A stretch of 64,000 nucleotides of DNA from Fistulifera solaris (lineage: Eukaryota > Bacillariophyta > Bacillariophyceae > Naviculales > Stauroneidaceae): NCBI GenBank assembly GCA_030295235.1, contig AP026140.1, positions 248,001 to 312,000 on the forward strand, written 5' to 3'. The number at the start of each line of letters is the position of its first letter. The stretch's first letter is position 1. A program made the translations under genes and the position numbers. The notes under the pieces were generated by a model. That model had not been told where the DNA came from, ran no database searches, and was given only the letters and a program-made list of their open reading frames with translations. Of this stretch, positions 1 through 11,251 are shown piece by piece.

Positions 1-1
1 A

Positions 2-202
2 TCAGAGCAGTCCAGATTGCGGCTGACGAACGATTATGCGCCTCTTACCGCTCTACTCCGTCAATTCGATCAACAAGTATCTTCATTCACAGGGCAGATG
101 GAGCGCTTTGCCTATAAAGCTGCTCCAAGTTATGAAGGTCTTATCGAAAAATGGACACAAGAAGCCGCTCTTTCCAACGGGGACGATGGTGCATCTGCAT
201 GA
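2..202 (+). CDS. C-terminal fragment of an unknown protein (cut by window edge)
   Basis: An open frame runs in from the left edge and stops at 202, giving about 66 residues. It is mostly helical-looking and polar, with short runs such as LRQFDQQVSSF and EGLIEKWTQEAA that could form an amphipathic helix. No start is visible because the gene begins outside the window. I do not recognise the family. It converges with the PheS fusion gene, whose probable end at 286 lies only about 80 bases away, which fits a compact tail-to-tail arrangement. A chance open frame cannot be excluded. Confidence 0.4.
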   Translation, partial: SEQSRLRLTNDYAPLTALLRQFDQQVSSFTGQMERFAYKAAPSYEGLIEKWTQEAALSNGDDGASA

Positions 203-285
203 AGTTCGAAGCCGAGGCCGGCAGTTGTAGCAATACTACAGTGCTCCCTATGTAAATACTCCGAAGTTAAGGCACTTTTATTCAT

Positions 286-955
286 TTATGCTACATCCGC
301 GTCCGGAAGAGGTGCTTTGCAAGCACCTGCACTGGTTGATAAAGGAACGCCTTTGTAGGTGGCCACACCGGAGCTGTCAGTTTTGAGGTCGGGAAATACT
401 ACATCCAACATTTTCTTTTTTGATAATTTGGTTTTCTGTCGCGGGCTCTCCGTCAAACCCTTCTACCATGACACGCTCACCTATCTTTGCACCCTCAGGA
501 GGCTCTACGAATTTCACTTGATCGCCAGCCGATGCGCATAGCACCATCCCGTGCGAAGGAAATCCAACCAACTTTCGTTCCTTCAAGTTTGACAGCACCA
601 GAACACGCTGGCCTACTAAATCATCAACGCTGTAGTGAGCTCGGAGTCCAGAGGCTATTTTGCGGGGACCTTCCGGTTCCCCAATATCGATTTCTTCGCA
701 AAATAGCTTTTCGGCTTCTTCATGCTCCCAGGCCTTGGTGATAATGCCGACGCGAATATCAAACTTCGAAACATCGATTTCAGCAGATGGAGCTTGTTCT
801 TGTTTCTCAGATGCCGTCGTCAACTTTTCAGTTTCCTGTTTATTTAGGGCCTCTAATTCAGCAAGTGATCGGACGATTCGACTGGGTACTTTTTTCACCA
901 CGTGGGTCCGGTTTAGGCTCTGGCTGTGGTTTTCCAGATAAGAAATTCGACAGGC
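286..955 (-). other. EMAPII-type tRNA-binding domain region of the preceding gene
   Basis: This is the downstream exon of the PheS gene seen on its own. Its main frame (377-901) has no ATG before the domain, only a GTG, so an independent gene is hard to start. The last 100 bases hold the EMAPII C-terminal extension in another frame. The known role of this domain in AIMP1, Arc1p and some synthetases is non-specific tRNA binding in trans or cis. It could still be a separate short gene with an unseen upstream exon. Confidence 0.7.
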
Positions 956-2266
956 CTGCGAAATGGCGACTCAATTGTGAGCTTTGATAAATAATACTCC
1001 GTATAAAAAATTTAAATATGCTGCAAGCAACGTACCATCATCGTAAAAGTGCGGAAACTGCTCCAGGAATCGCTTGTCGTTTTTCGTGAACTCGCGCAAA
1101 TCCTTGACTCCGTGAATTACCATACAAAAGCGCTCGACACCAAAACCGGCCGCGAAACCAGAATACTCGTTGGGATCAATGCCAGCCATTTCCAAAACAT
1201 TCGGATCAACCATCCCGCAACCCAATACTTCCATCCATTTTCCACGAAAGAATACGTCGACCTCCATGCTGGGTTCAGTGAAAGGGAAGTAACTCCCTCG
1301 AAAGCGAACCTGAATGTCGGGTCCCAACATTTCTTTCAAAAAGTGTTCGACGGTACCTTTTAAATGTCCCAGATTGAGTTCACCGCGCTTTTCTAACGCC
1401 AAAATTTCAACTTGATGAAACATTAGAGAATGTGTGGCATCAATATCGTCTTTTCGATACACCCGACCGGGCGCTACAATCCGAAGCGGAGGTTTGCGCT
1501 TTTTCAACTGTCGGATCTGTACGGAGGAAGTATGTGTACGCAACAAATACTCCATATCTTCCGTCAAATAGAAAGTGTCCTGCATATCGCGAGCGGGATG
1601 ATCTTTGGGGCAGTTGAGGGCTTCGAAGCAGTTGTAATCGGTCTCAATTTCGGGTGAATCTTCGACGGACGTGACGGTATCGTAACCGAGACTCGTAAAT
1701 ATATCAATGGCTTTTTCCATGGTCATACTCAAAGGATGACGACGACCGATATCGGGGTATCGAGAAATTCCAGGCATGGTGACATCAATGTACTCGGCTT
1801 TCATTTTTTCTTCAATCATTCCAATTTCCAATTGCTTCATACTTTCGGTTACTCTCGTCTCTAAAGCTTCCTTAATTTCATTCACCACTGCTCCTAATTT
1901 AGGTTTATCTTCATTCGAGAGTAGACGCATGTACCCCATGGCCTTGTTAATGGGTCCCTTTTTTCCCAAATATTCTCGACGAATAGCTTCCGCATCGGCA
2001 ACCGTTTTTACTTGATCCATTTTGGCGTCAAATTCTTCCTTGACTTGTTGTAGCTCGGCGGAAACTTGCTCAATCGGAACAACTTGTTCGCTCGTTCCTG
2101 TCATGGAAAGCGCGCGGACAGGATCTCGCTGAGGTAGGAAGTTGGGATGCCGTGATACTGTGGTTGCCGTGTGAACACCGTGAGAAATTCGCAGGGACGT
2201 TGGAAGAAAGGCTTCGACAGAGATCGACGCCAAAACAGCAAAATGGATCCAGCAACTTAATTTCAT
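286..2266 (-). CDS. PheS-type phenylalanyl-tRNA synthetase alpha chain fused to an EMAPII/Arc1p-like tRNA-binding domain; plastid-targeted
   Basis: Charges tRNA-Phe. The ATG at 2266 is chosen over an upstream in-frame codon because it opens a hydrophobic presequence ending VEAFLP, a diatom plastid-type cleavage site. Residues ~70-410 are a bacterial-type PheS: an N-terminal coiled coil, then class II core motifs RVYRKDDIDATHS, FTEPSMEVD and GFGVERFCM, closing at DLREFTKNDKRFLEQF where PheS normally ends. A likely intron follows (1035-956, GTACGT...TTCGCAG). Next come a Pro/Lys linker and an OB-fold tRNA-binding domain (KFDIRVGII, KIASGLRAHY, NLKERKLVGFPSHGMVLCAS) with the AIMP1-like C-terminal piece VATYKGVPL ending at 286. 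Two frame changes, both relieved by removing one A from an A6 run (890-895 and 416-421), are needed to read it through. Domain calls are firm; the fusion is inferred. Confidence 0.8.
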
Positions 2267-2724
2267 GATGATTGTTGAATTTATACTACGTAATAATACA
2301 CCGCTGCTTCGAGGCCGAAGTAGGTTTAACAAAGATTATATGTGCCAATACTACACAAGGAGAATAATGATGATCTGAATCATCGTTTCATCGTCATCGT
2401 TGCCATCATGAACTGTTTTTTGAGGTTGTTGGTCTACGCGAACTTTACGTAGAACCGTAGTAGAAAAACGTACGCAAAAAGACCCGGAGTTGCAACAAAT
2501 CGGACGGACAGACAGACAATATTTTTCACACGTCAGCACGTCAGTCACTATTATTGTGGAAGATAATTGGCATTAAGGATTTTATTTGACTCTAAAACAT
2601 TTGATTTCAACTTGGTTAACCCTATTGAAGATAATTCGTGACATGAGTGAGTCATCAATCGAGCAACAAAAACGAAAAAAAGAAGGAGCACATTGACACA
2701 AAATAGAAAAGCATCAATGGAATA
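2267..2724. other. Divergent intergenic region
   Basis: 458 bases separate the start of the PheS gene (minus) from the lumen-protein gene (plus). It must carry both promoters. I see no recognisable element or credible open frame. Confidence 0.5.
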
Positions 2725-3561
2725 ATGTTTACAAAACAACTTTCAACACTAATTCTTGCATCGGTTGCTATTGTCGGAAAGAGCGGCTGCAATGCTTTCG
2801 TGACGCAGCAGCAGAAGTACGAAAGACTGGGCGAGCTGTCTGTATCATCGGAGGCAGAATCGTCGTGGATGGGCAGTCGCCGTTCATTGCTACAAACGAC
2901 ACTCTCAGCGTTGGCAGTGCCTCCCGTCATTTTTCTTCAGAGTACACCAGTCTCGGCTGCCACGAGAGAGCCCCTTGCTGACGTATTGTATCGGATCATG
3001 CGTGTGCGCGAAGCGACTCAACAAGAAACGAGACTCATCAAGACGGGAAAATTCAAAGACGTGCAACGAGCGAATGTGAAACTGGCCGTGAAATTTATGG
3101 TGGACAATTATCGTCTGAATGATGCCTTTGTGACGGCCAGCAGTTATTTGGAGGGGTCGGATTCTCGCCGTGTCGAGGCGAGTCAAGTCGGACAGACCGC
3201 CGTGCAGAATTTATACACGATTTTGGAATACTTCGATTCGGCCGATGTACAGAACCTGAAGGTAGGTGTTTTGTGTGTGTGACATGTTGCGAGACGAGCT
3301 ATTCGAACTGACAAATAGCAACCAAAATTGTGCCGAAACTCGCTCATGATAGGTTGGTCAAATGAGCGCCATGTCGGGAAAAGAAGAGTTGGTTTTCAAA
3401 GGCTTAGACGCAACGCGACGAAGTATCGATGACTTTTAGCATACTTCCCCAAAGCGGAAGTAGATGCGGTCTTAAGCAAAATTAAAGAGGAGAATGAGCT
3501 CAACGCCAAAGAATTCGATTCCTCATTTGGCGTGATTCTGAACATGCCGCCTCCGTCGTGA
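2725..3561 (+). CDS. Predicted thylakoid-lumen protein with bipartite plastid presequence
   Basis: The start at 2725 opens a signal peptide with a plastid-type cleavage site at CNAFV. A second, Tat-like signal follows at residues ~52-78: SRR, a hydrophobic stretch and a VSAA lumenal cleavage site. Together these predict import through four membranes and then into the thylakoid lumen. The mature part is helical with a strongly basic conserved-looking segment (RIMRVREATQQETRLIKTGK). Exon 1 ends at 3261 and exon 2 starts at 3353 (91-base GTAGGT intron). Exon 2 breaks at a T4 run near 3436-3439; one more T restores the frame to the stop at 3559-3561. I do not recognise the family; a PsbQ-like or other photosystem-associated helical bundle is possible but unproven. 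Confidence 0.7.
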
Positions 3562-4182
3562 AACAACTAGACCATGACAATGATTAGCGATGTTTTGTGG
3601 GTAAACGGATGCTCTAGAACTTTGAGTAATCCTAGCCTATACTATCCTTTTTGATTGCGTGTAGCCATTAGCCACTATTTTTTCTTGATCCTCACTAAAT
3701 GACCTGTCGAAGGTTGGACGCTCGCGCCAGAAAACGACGTACTTGTACTTTTGTTGTTATAGTCTTTTAGGCAAAGGTACACTTTAGTATCTTCTCGTAT
3801 CTTTGCGCGCATTTGTCAGCCACATAAAATGCTATAGTGATCAATCAGCGTCATGTTTCGATACGAAATCAAAAACCGCACAGATACCTCACATTTTGAT
3901 GCGATCTGACGTCCGTTTTTAGAGAACTTGACACTGATGACACCACTCTAAAAGGAGCAAGAAGAAGATCATTCTGTATTCTCACCTCTAATCCGAACAG
4001 TCTGAACCACGACGATCCGAGACGAGTGACGATACACCACGAAAAGAGACAATAGTCGGTATCTTCCGTCGCCAATCGGCTTGCTCGAATTATTCATGTC
4101 AGTGGCTGGATTCTGGGGTTGTCAACGTGATTGATGGATCTGTTTGTGGCGACATTATAGGCGCAGGCGAATTATAACGAAT
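3562..4182. other. Intergenic region, no recognisable content
   Basis: About 620 bases between two plus-strand genes. It holds AT-rich sequence and a short minus-strand open frame (3869-4075) that looks like chance. It presumably contains the terminator of the lumen-protein gene and the promoter of the HEAT-like gene. Confidence 0.4.
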
Positions 4183-7100
4183 ATGGAGCCGGCCATCGAC
4201 GTCATGAGCAGAGCATTGCAGGGGAGACCATGGGGCGCGCTCCTTCCTGGAAAGAACGACTACTATTTATGCTTTAGATGTCACAGATACGTCCAATGCG
4301 AAGACGTACGGTTGCTGGAATTTTATTCATCAAGCGATGAACGAGATAGAGAGATATGAGCTTGCGAATGATCCTTTCACGCCATCGAGCTTGGTGGCTC
4401 ATGCGCGACTGCTTTCAACCATGGCGTTAAAAGTGGCTAGAAGATCGCCAGCCAAAGATAGGGCTATGGTTGCGACTTGCATATCAAATGATTCACACGG
4501 CAATCTTTCTCCTGAGCAGTCGCAATGGCTTTTGGATCTGAATTTCGAACTTCGAGAAATTGTTATGGGTCGTATTGCAGCAATGGCTTTTGATTTTAGT
4601 TTTCACCGGTCGAGTGTAGGTCGTCATGGGAACTCGTCGTTTGCGGATCATGTTGTGATGGATACATTTTGCGCTGTTTTGTCGGCGAATGCCGTGACGA
4701 GTGGACCTCACGCTATACGACACTTTTCGACGGAATGGATTATTCCTTCTTCGAGAAATCTTCCTCCATTTGCTCTCGCTTCCGTTGTCTTTCATTTGGC
4801 AATGGAAAGTCAAAGAAAGCTGGCTCCAGCAGGTACAAAGGACACGCTACAACAACTTTCCAGCCCAATTATTTGTATCGTTCTTATACCTATACTAGCG
4901 GCAACAATATCGGAAGATGAAGAGTTAAGTGCTTCTTCTCGAGATGCTGAACGCATAGCAACCAAATGCCTTTGCGCGCTGAAAGCATGGTGCAATGCAA
5001 CGGACTTGAGTCTTCCGCAGATCAGCCATGTCTGTTTAAAATTTGGCGTAAGTACATTTGTGTTCGCCTTTGATATTAAGTCTTGTTATCAATCTAACCA
5101 TGGTAGGCGATTTTATCAGTCCAAGATTGTTGACCTGCTTAGTGACATCATGTACTCAGATTCGGGTTTAGTCATTGATGCGCTCGCGGAGCTTATTGAG
5201 ATAGTTGTACCTCTCTCAGATGAGAAAGTCATGTCAGAAGGGAGAATGAGTCAGGTTCGACATATTCTGCAAGTTGATGATTTAGAATTTCGGAGCAAGT
5301 TTTCTCCTGAGCAACTTAAGCTGATAGAGTTTCGAGAAATGGGTGCCATTGTGAATGAGCTCGTCTCCGCCGTCAGCTTGCAGCGATTTCGTTTCGTCGA
5401 AAGGCAGAAGAACGGTACGCATAATTTACTTTCTATGAAATGTCGCCAAACGCCGCTCACGTTGCTGAATACGTATTTCAGATGAACACGAAGTATGCCG
5501 AAATTTGGCGAGAATTGCAGCAACCGTTTGTTCAACACACATCGATGTAATGACCAGAGAAGAATCCGTAGTGCTAGATAAGGGTGTGCTGACTCTTCTC
5601 TTAAAAGCAGCAGCCCATCCTTCTGTCAATGTTTGTGCCATAGTGTTACCTGTGCTGACAAAATGCATTTCAATAATGTCATTGCTCGGTCCGGAACTGC
5701 TGCCGGTTCTGCAAAGAAGGGCGATCATTCCTCATACTCTTACGAGCAACCTCCTTTCCTTTGCGGTACCTAGCTTCTGCGATATCAACTTTTCTGAATT
5801 TTGTAGATTCAGGGATGATGTTCTCAGGAAAGCACTAATTGCATGCTGGAATGCGAACCGTTCATATTACGTTGAGTCATGCGCCTCGGCTGTTGAAGAG
5901 TTCTGTTCGATTTCATCATCAATCGAAGTCTCTTTGCAATTGGAGGCTGCCTTATTTTGCATTGAAATCATCGGTCCTGAAGCTACACATGTCGCTGATG
6001 GCTTCCCTCATGGTGATCAGTTGTCACAGATCATTGCAGCTCTTGGTTTGAAGCCGCAAAGTCTTATGTTGAATCCGCTGACGCTCGCGAGAGCATATAG
6101 AATGATGAAGATGGTGAGTTACTTTTCTGTGCTTCTTCTCCACGGGAGTAAGTTCTCTAATTTTGCAAAATTAGTACTCGGAATGGTGTCTCGCGGCAGG
6201 AAAAGATTCGATCGGCTTTGAACTTTGTGTCGCTGGATTTATAAAGGCCTCAAGGAGCATCCAGCTGAGCAGTGACCTTGTCGAATATTCCCTCTCGGTA
6301 CCAACAGAAGCTGCATCGTGTCTGAAAAACTTTATTTCTGGCCATCCCTTGCATTATGCAAGTGACACATGTGCTGCAGCATTGCGTGGTAAGTTTCTCT
6401 CTAGAATGCGTCGCGTTCTAGAAGCTCGAGTCTCATTTCAATATTTTGAAAGCCTGTTGGGATGCTTCACAGCCCACAATCGAAAGAACAGACGCTTTCA
6501 GTACCGAATCTCGATTGACCCTGGGCGCTGGTTTAATGCAGATATTCCAGGTTATGCCGAGAGAGCATCAACCTAGACTTCTTGAAGAGTTAGTCACATC
6601 ATCGATTGCGCGGTTGAATCATTTAAGCCAAGTTCTTGCAAGTGTCGACAGAAACACCTTCTCGTCTACTCAAATGGACAATGTGGCTGACGACATAGTG
6701 TTACTCTCTGGGCTAACAAGAGAGTATCTGCTCTCAACATCAAGTGATAACGAGGACATGGCAGACGACCACAGGACGCCACCGCTACCGGACAGTGCGA
6801 CTGATGTTGTCATGGCATCTCATGTTGTATCGTTGATTCGAAACTCTCTTCCCGCTATTCTTTTTTTGGTAAAAATGTTTCTTCGTGATGAGGTACGTGT
6901 ATGCAATTAAGTCTGATACTCGACCAGATGCGTCTCAAAAGCATTTCAGACTGTGCATGTTGCGTTTAAAACTTTTATTTCAGATCTCGTTCCTTTCTCA
7001 TCAAAATGGGGCGACTCTAGCCTCCTGTTGGACTTTTTGTTGCTAATAGACGATCTTCGTCTTGCAAGTGAAGATCATTTTCATGAATGCAGTCTTATTT

Positions 7101-8025
7101 TCCACATTCTACAAGAAATCACAAAAGGATAGGAAACGATATTGAAAATCATTTCATCGGAATACAGTCCTCGCAACCCTTTTCTGAGATCAGTAGATCT
7201 TTTGAGAACAAGGTGGTCATTTGCATTGGGCTATTAAACGTAATTGAGTTCAGTGGCCAGAAGGCTCAAATTGATGGAAGCGAAACAACATTGGTTTCAT
7301 CAGCCCCCTTAATTGAAAAAAACTGAAAAAGTTGACGAGGAGAATGTGGTGCTCTTTTTGGATCTTTTGACGGTGCTGCTTCAGTCGTGCCCTTCTTTTA
7401 CCATTCGATTAAAGGCAGAGAAGGGAGGCGTAGAAAGTGGAGACCGAATTGCCAACATAGCTGTAGATGCAGCTGCCAAATCGATGACCGTAGACGACGC
7501 TGGCAGCGTAAAAAGCGCGGTTCGTTTTCTCTTGTGCCTGGTGAGTCGGACATTTTCTCGCCATTGTTCACTCCTTGATTTATGCATGACTTGCTAACAC
7601 TTCGAGTACAGTTGCGTTTAACTCAAGCTTCCGATGAAAATCTGGTCGCTTTTGCTACACAAGCATCAGCGCATGTTAGACGAAATACAGTCGCTGCTAT
7701 GCTAGCAGGAGCATGTGGCAAACTCGACGTTGCTTTGCTGCATGACGTCGCCGATTTATTGGTTTTAACCTTGAAATGTACACCGCTCGGGGAAATCGAA
7801 TCACACTTAGTTTCAGCTCTGCGACAAGATTTCTTCCTGTGCGGGGATGACGCCAAAGATGCAACGCTTTCCTTTTTTGCAAAGTGTGTGCTTCAAGGCT
7901 GGCCAGAGGATGGCGTGCAAAACTTTCTTAATGAATTGTGGGACATGCACCAGGCGGAAGATGACGATTCACTCCATAACAGCGATCTAGTCGCTCGTTT
8001 TGTCACCAAATACCAGACACCTTGA
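4183..8025 (+). CDS. Large alpha-solenoid (HEAT-like) protein, possibly an importin-beta/transportin relative
   Basis: About 1,150 residues of helix-rich sequence without transmembrane segments, typical of a HEAT/ARM solenoid. The N-terminus (MEPAIDVMSRALQ, then ARSFLE and NFIHQAMNEIERYE) has the helix pattern of an importin-beta N-terminal repeat, but the match is weak. Clear GT-AG introns lie at 5048-5106, 5415-5481, around 6115-6170, 6389-6450 and 7541-7611, and an intron near 6892-6949 is also likely. Frame breaks fit single-base errors at homopolymers: G4 at 4221-4224, T4 at 5111-5114, A4 at 7123-7126 and A7 at 7316-7322. The C-terminus at 8025 follows a leucine-rich helical region. If it is a karyopherin it would carry cargo through nuclear pores; other solenoid roles are equally open. 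Confidence 0.65.
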
Positions 8026-8157
8026 ACTGCACAATTAATGGAAAACTAACAAGATGGATTTGTTGAAGCAGAAGACCGATGGTTTTAACAAGTCAACGCA
8101 ATGTACATAAGGCTTGAGAATGAGAGCTGAGTAATATTATGAACTAAACGAGAATAA

Positions 8158-10792
8158 TTACTTTTTCTTCAAAAGCTCTGCTGTAGCTAGTTCCGCGGAA
8201 AAGGCTGCATGCTTTCCAGCGTAAGTGGTTGCGCGCTTGCGAGCATGTCTGTTTACCATGTAATAATTCTTGACGCAATATCCAAAAACTCTGCTTAGAA
8301 TGACAAGCCACACTAATTTTGGGTACGCTTTCTTCAAAAGATGTAGCAAAGATGCGCTCGAATCAACTGCAATAGGATAGAGTTGCATTTCCGACCAAGG
8401 CGTGGAAGAATTCCACTTAAAGACGGGCTGGCAATCACCAATTCAGAAGGATGTGTTTATTGAACGATCTCATTTGATTTGTGGCATTTAATGACTTACC
8501 TTCATTCCTCGAAAGTTCGCCATACCGTGCACTACAACAGATGGTAGAAGTATCTTCCACAGCGGCATCGCAACACCAAGCAAATCACGTTTTGCAAGGC
8601 CAAGGGCTGTTATAGTACCACATAGTTCATGAATAGGAAATACCCCCCTGCAAAACGAGAAGAAGCTTTTGCTTTCGTGGTGTGGTTTCGTGTATAAAAG
8701 AATCCGTCGGATGCTATCACACATCTTCAAACCCAAGGATGCGGCAAGCATCTGAGTCACGTGTTGGTTCGCGTTAACGATATCGACTTCTCCATCCCGC
8801 CGTTGTACCTGCTCTGGCACAAGCTCCGTCTTTGTCACCTGACTATGTTTGTCGGTCACAGTCTTCCTTCGCCAGTTGAAATTTCGCGGCAATGTCGCTG
8901 TCCATAACAAAATTTTCAATTTCACAAACTCTTCCACCACCGGACTCGCTATACAGCTTGTAAGAAAATCAGCAGCGAAAAGGGTAATGCGCTTCGGCTT
9001 ATATCCATTTTCGCGCAACACCCACGGCAAAATGAACAGGGGGGATTCGAGGCGAAAGATCGAAAATGCGTTTTTCCAAGAGACTGAACACCGCAAGTCG
9101 GATAACAGTAGCGAGCACTACCTCCGAAATAAATGCCATTGTATATCCCACGGAACAGGATGTGAAAAGCGTATTGATCACATCGTTTCGATTGTTCATA
9201 GCTCCATCATAAACCAGAGCCATTACTACAGCTGGAAAAATCAAAACAAGAGAAACAACCCGCGCATTCTCCAGGATGCGGAAACGATACTCGTCTAAAG
9301 GTAAATTGCGGGGAGATACTGCAGCGAAACACGCCAAAGATCCAGCCGCGATGAGTAGAGTTATCTGCTGTATTGACCTTCCAGTAAGAGAGCCATTTCT
9401 GTTGATCTAACAAGACGGAGGTCAGAGGATGATAAAGTTATCATAATGCGGCTTGTCGTGTCGTACTTACCACTGCAAGCTGGCCTTTTTCTGTGGAACT
9501 TAGCGGTGCTACATTATTGGAGAAAGCACTTGCAGCTGGCACCGGGTGTAAAGAACTCTGTGGGTGCTGAAAAACGACATTCGGTGTCTGTGGTTGCCAA
9601 GGTGACTGTGCTTGATTATTTCCTGCAGTCGGTGGAGAAGTCCATTGCGGAGGTGGCTGGTAGTGTTGGTATTCCGGAGGTATAGCATTGCTGGTGATAG
9701 AATTCGGCGGATGATTTCCGAATCCTTGCTGATGGATCGGTTGGGAGCTATAATAATGTGGAGGATTTTGGTATTGTTGAGCTGCGTACGCCTGTGCATC
9801 GTAAAAAATCTGGCGGTGGTGATTGCTGTGCGTACGTTTGTTGTGGATAGGAATGTGGGTAGTCAGCTGTAGTGGGAACCGACGGATGTTGCCTTTGACT
9901 TTCTTCAGCCTTCGGTATGTAGCTTGTTGTTGCAGGTGCGTACGAATTCGATTCGAGTATCGCTTCAGTTTCACTTTCTCCTTCCGCGTCGCTGTAATAT
10001 ACGGGCAAATTTGGCAGGGTATATCCCAACGCATCATCACTTTCTTCAGAAAGGTCGTCCTCCGAAAACGGCTGAACTGGAGGAGGAGGAGGTCTGTGTA
10101 TATTGGATGCTGGAGACGAAGGATTGTATGAATTGTTGCTTGATGGTGGGGCCTTTGGTCTGCTGGCTTCGTGGAGTCGATGTTGCCGCATTTGCTCGGT
10201 AAAGCCTTGATCCCTCATTTTCCGTTGCTGTTTCTTGTACTTTGCTCGATCTTTGCTGGTCCACAATGACTCTTTGGAAGCTCTCTGACTAGTTTTGTGT
10301 GTCGGCTTGGTCATGTAATCCGTGTCATCGAGCATCTGTTGTAGTCGATCCAACGTTTTCATGGATTGATAGGATGCCGAGTGTTTGTCACTTTGACTGG
10401 TTTCATCTCGAGGTTTCGTGCTGTCCTTTTGTTTTCTCTTCCCCGAAAAGTTGGAGGTCGCTCCGGGAACTGTGGAATAAGATATGGAAGTTGTTTCCAA
10501 ACGCTACAGGAGCATCCAGCAGAGAATGATCATCGTGATTGTCATCATCCGAACTCGACTCGGTTTCATTCCCATCATCGGAACCGCCAGCATCATCATT
10601 CCACCAACTGGTATCTTCATCGATTCGATTGCGAGAACTATTGTTGGATAAATTTTTATTCGTACTGCAAGTAGGCAAACTCCACGAAAAGCCGTCGGCC
10701 GGAGTGGTGGCAGCTGTCGTCAGCGGCAAGTAGTAGCAAGCCGCAAAGGAAACCAGAACGACCATCTGTCGGGACCGTTTTCTGCTTGGCAT
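8158..10792 (-). CDS. PrsW-family intramembrane protease with long disordered N-terminal region
   Basis: The start at 10792 opens a signal-anchor-like hydrophobic stretch (MVVLVSFAACYYLPL). Some 350 residues of Ser/Asp/Gln/Pro-rich disordered sequence follow, including an HYQPPPQW stretch. The C-terminal half has several membrane segments and the PrsW/CAAX-protease-like motifs SPVVEEFVK (paired Glu and Lys), FPIHELCGTITALG and LLPSVVVHGMANF. In bacteria PrsW starts regulated proteolysis of anti-sigma factors; a diatom substrate is unknown. Introns lie at 9470-9407 (GTAAGT...GTTAG) and ~8510-8430. Frames must be joined near 10499 (A3), 9803-9808 (A6) and 9039-9044 (G6 on the plus strand); each is relieved by removing one base. 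The last exon encodes a basic, hydrophobic tail ending at 8158. Confidence 0.75.
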
Positions 10793-11251
10793 GTTTGACG
10801 CGTTCGTTCTATGTAGCTATATGGAAGATGAAGCTCTCTTAATGTTGATGAACACAAAAGAAGGAGTTGAACTCAACCACAGCGCTTGAATTTCGCATGT
10901 TCGCGATGGCGAGGCGCTGCGCTTTCATTGCAATCGAAGTCTCCGAGACTACTACTATAGCTACAGTCATTTACACCGGTATTCAGTTTTCTTATACATG
11001 AACTATGATAATCTTGTCCTACTGAGTAGAAAAACGTCTCTCTTGTTTTGCTGTATCACATATAGTAGGGGGGCGTGCGTACGCCAGCCGTCGCGGAAGA
11101 CCGCGAACCGCGAAAAAATGAGTGAGATGGAAATAATGAGTACCAGGTGTACCAGGTAAAGCAAGGAAAATGGTCTCCATTCAAATAAAGATGACAACTC
11201 TTTCTTGGTGAGACAGTTCATCCAGCAAAAGACACATAAGACTTAACAATC
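10793..11251. other. Divergent intergenic region
   Basis: 459 bases between the PrsW-like gene (minus) and the RsfS gene (plus). It contains TACTACTATAGCTACAGTCAT near 10949-10970, vaguely like one end of the dispersed hairpin family seen elsewhere, and a short minus-strand open frame (11003-11221) that I judge non-coding. Confidence 0.4.

Noticed and set aside
1049-1363. Plus-strand open frame antisense to PheS
   Set aside because: Shadow of the synthetase coding strand with no independent features.
4183-8025. Reading the HEAT-like gene as a pseudogene
   Set aside because: Introns keep good splice sites and every break sits at a homopolymer, the same pattern as in essential genes of the window.
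11003-11221. 72-codon minus-strand open frame with a hydrophobic stretch
   Set aside because: Lies in promoter space between divergent genes; short, and no family or splice evidence.
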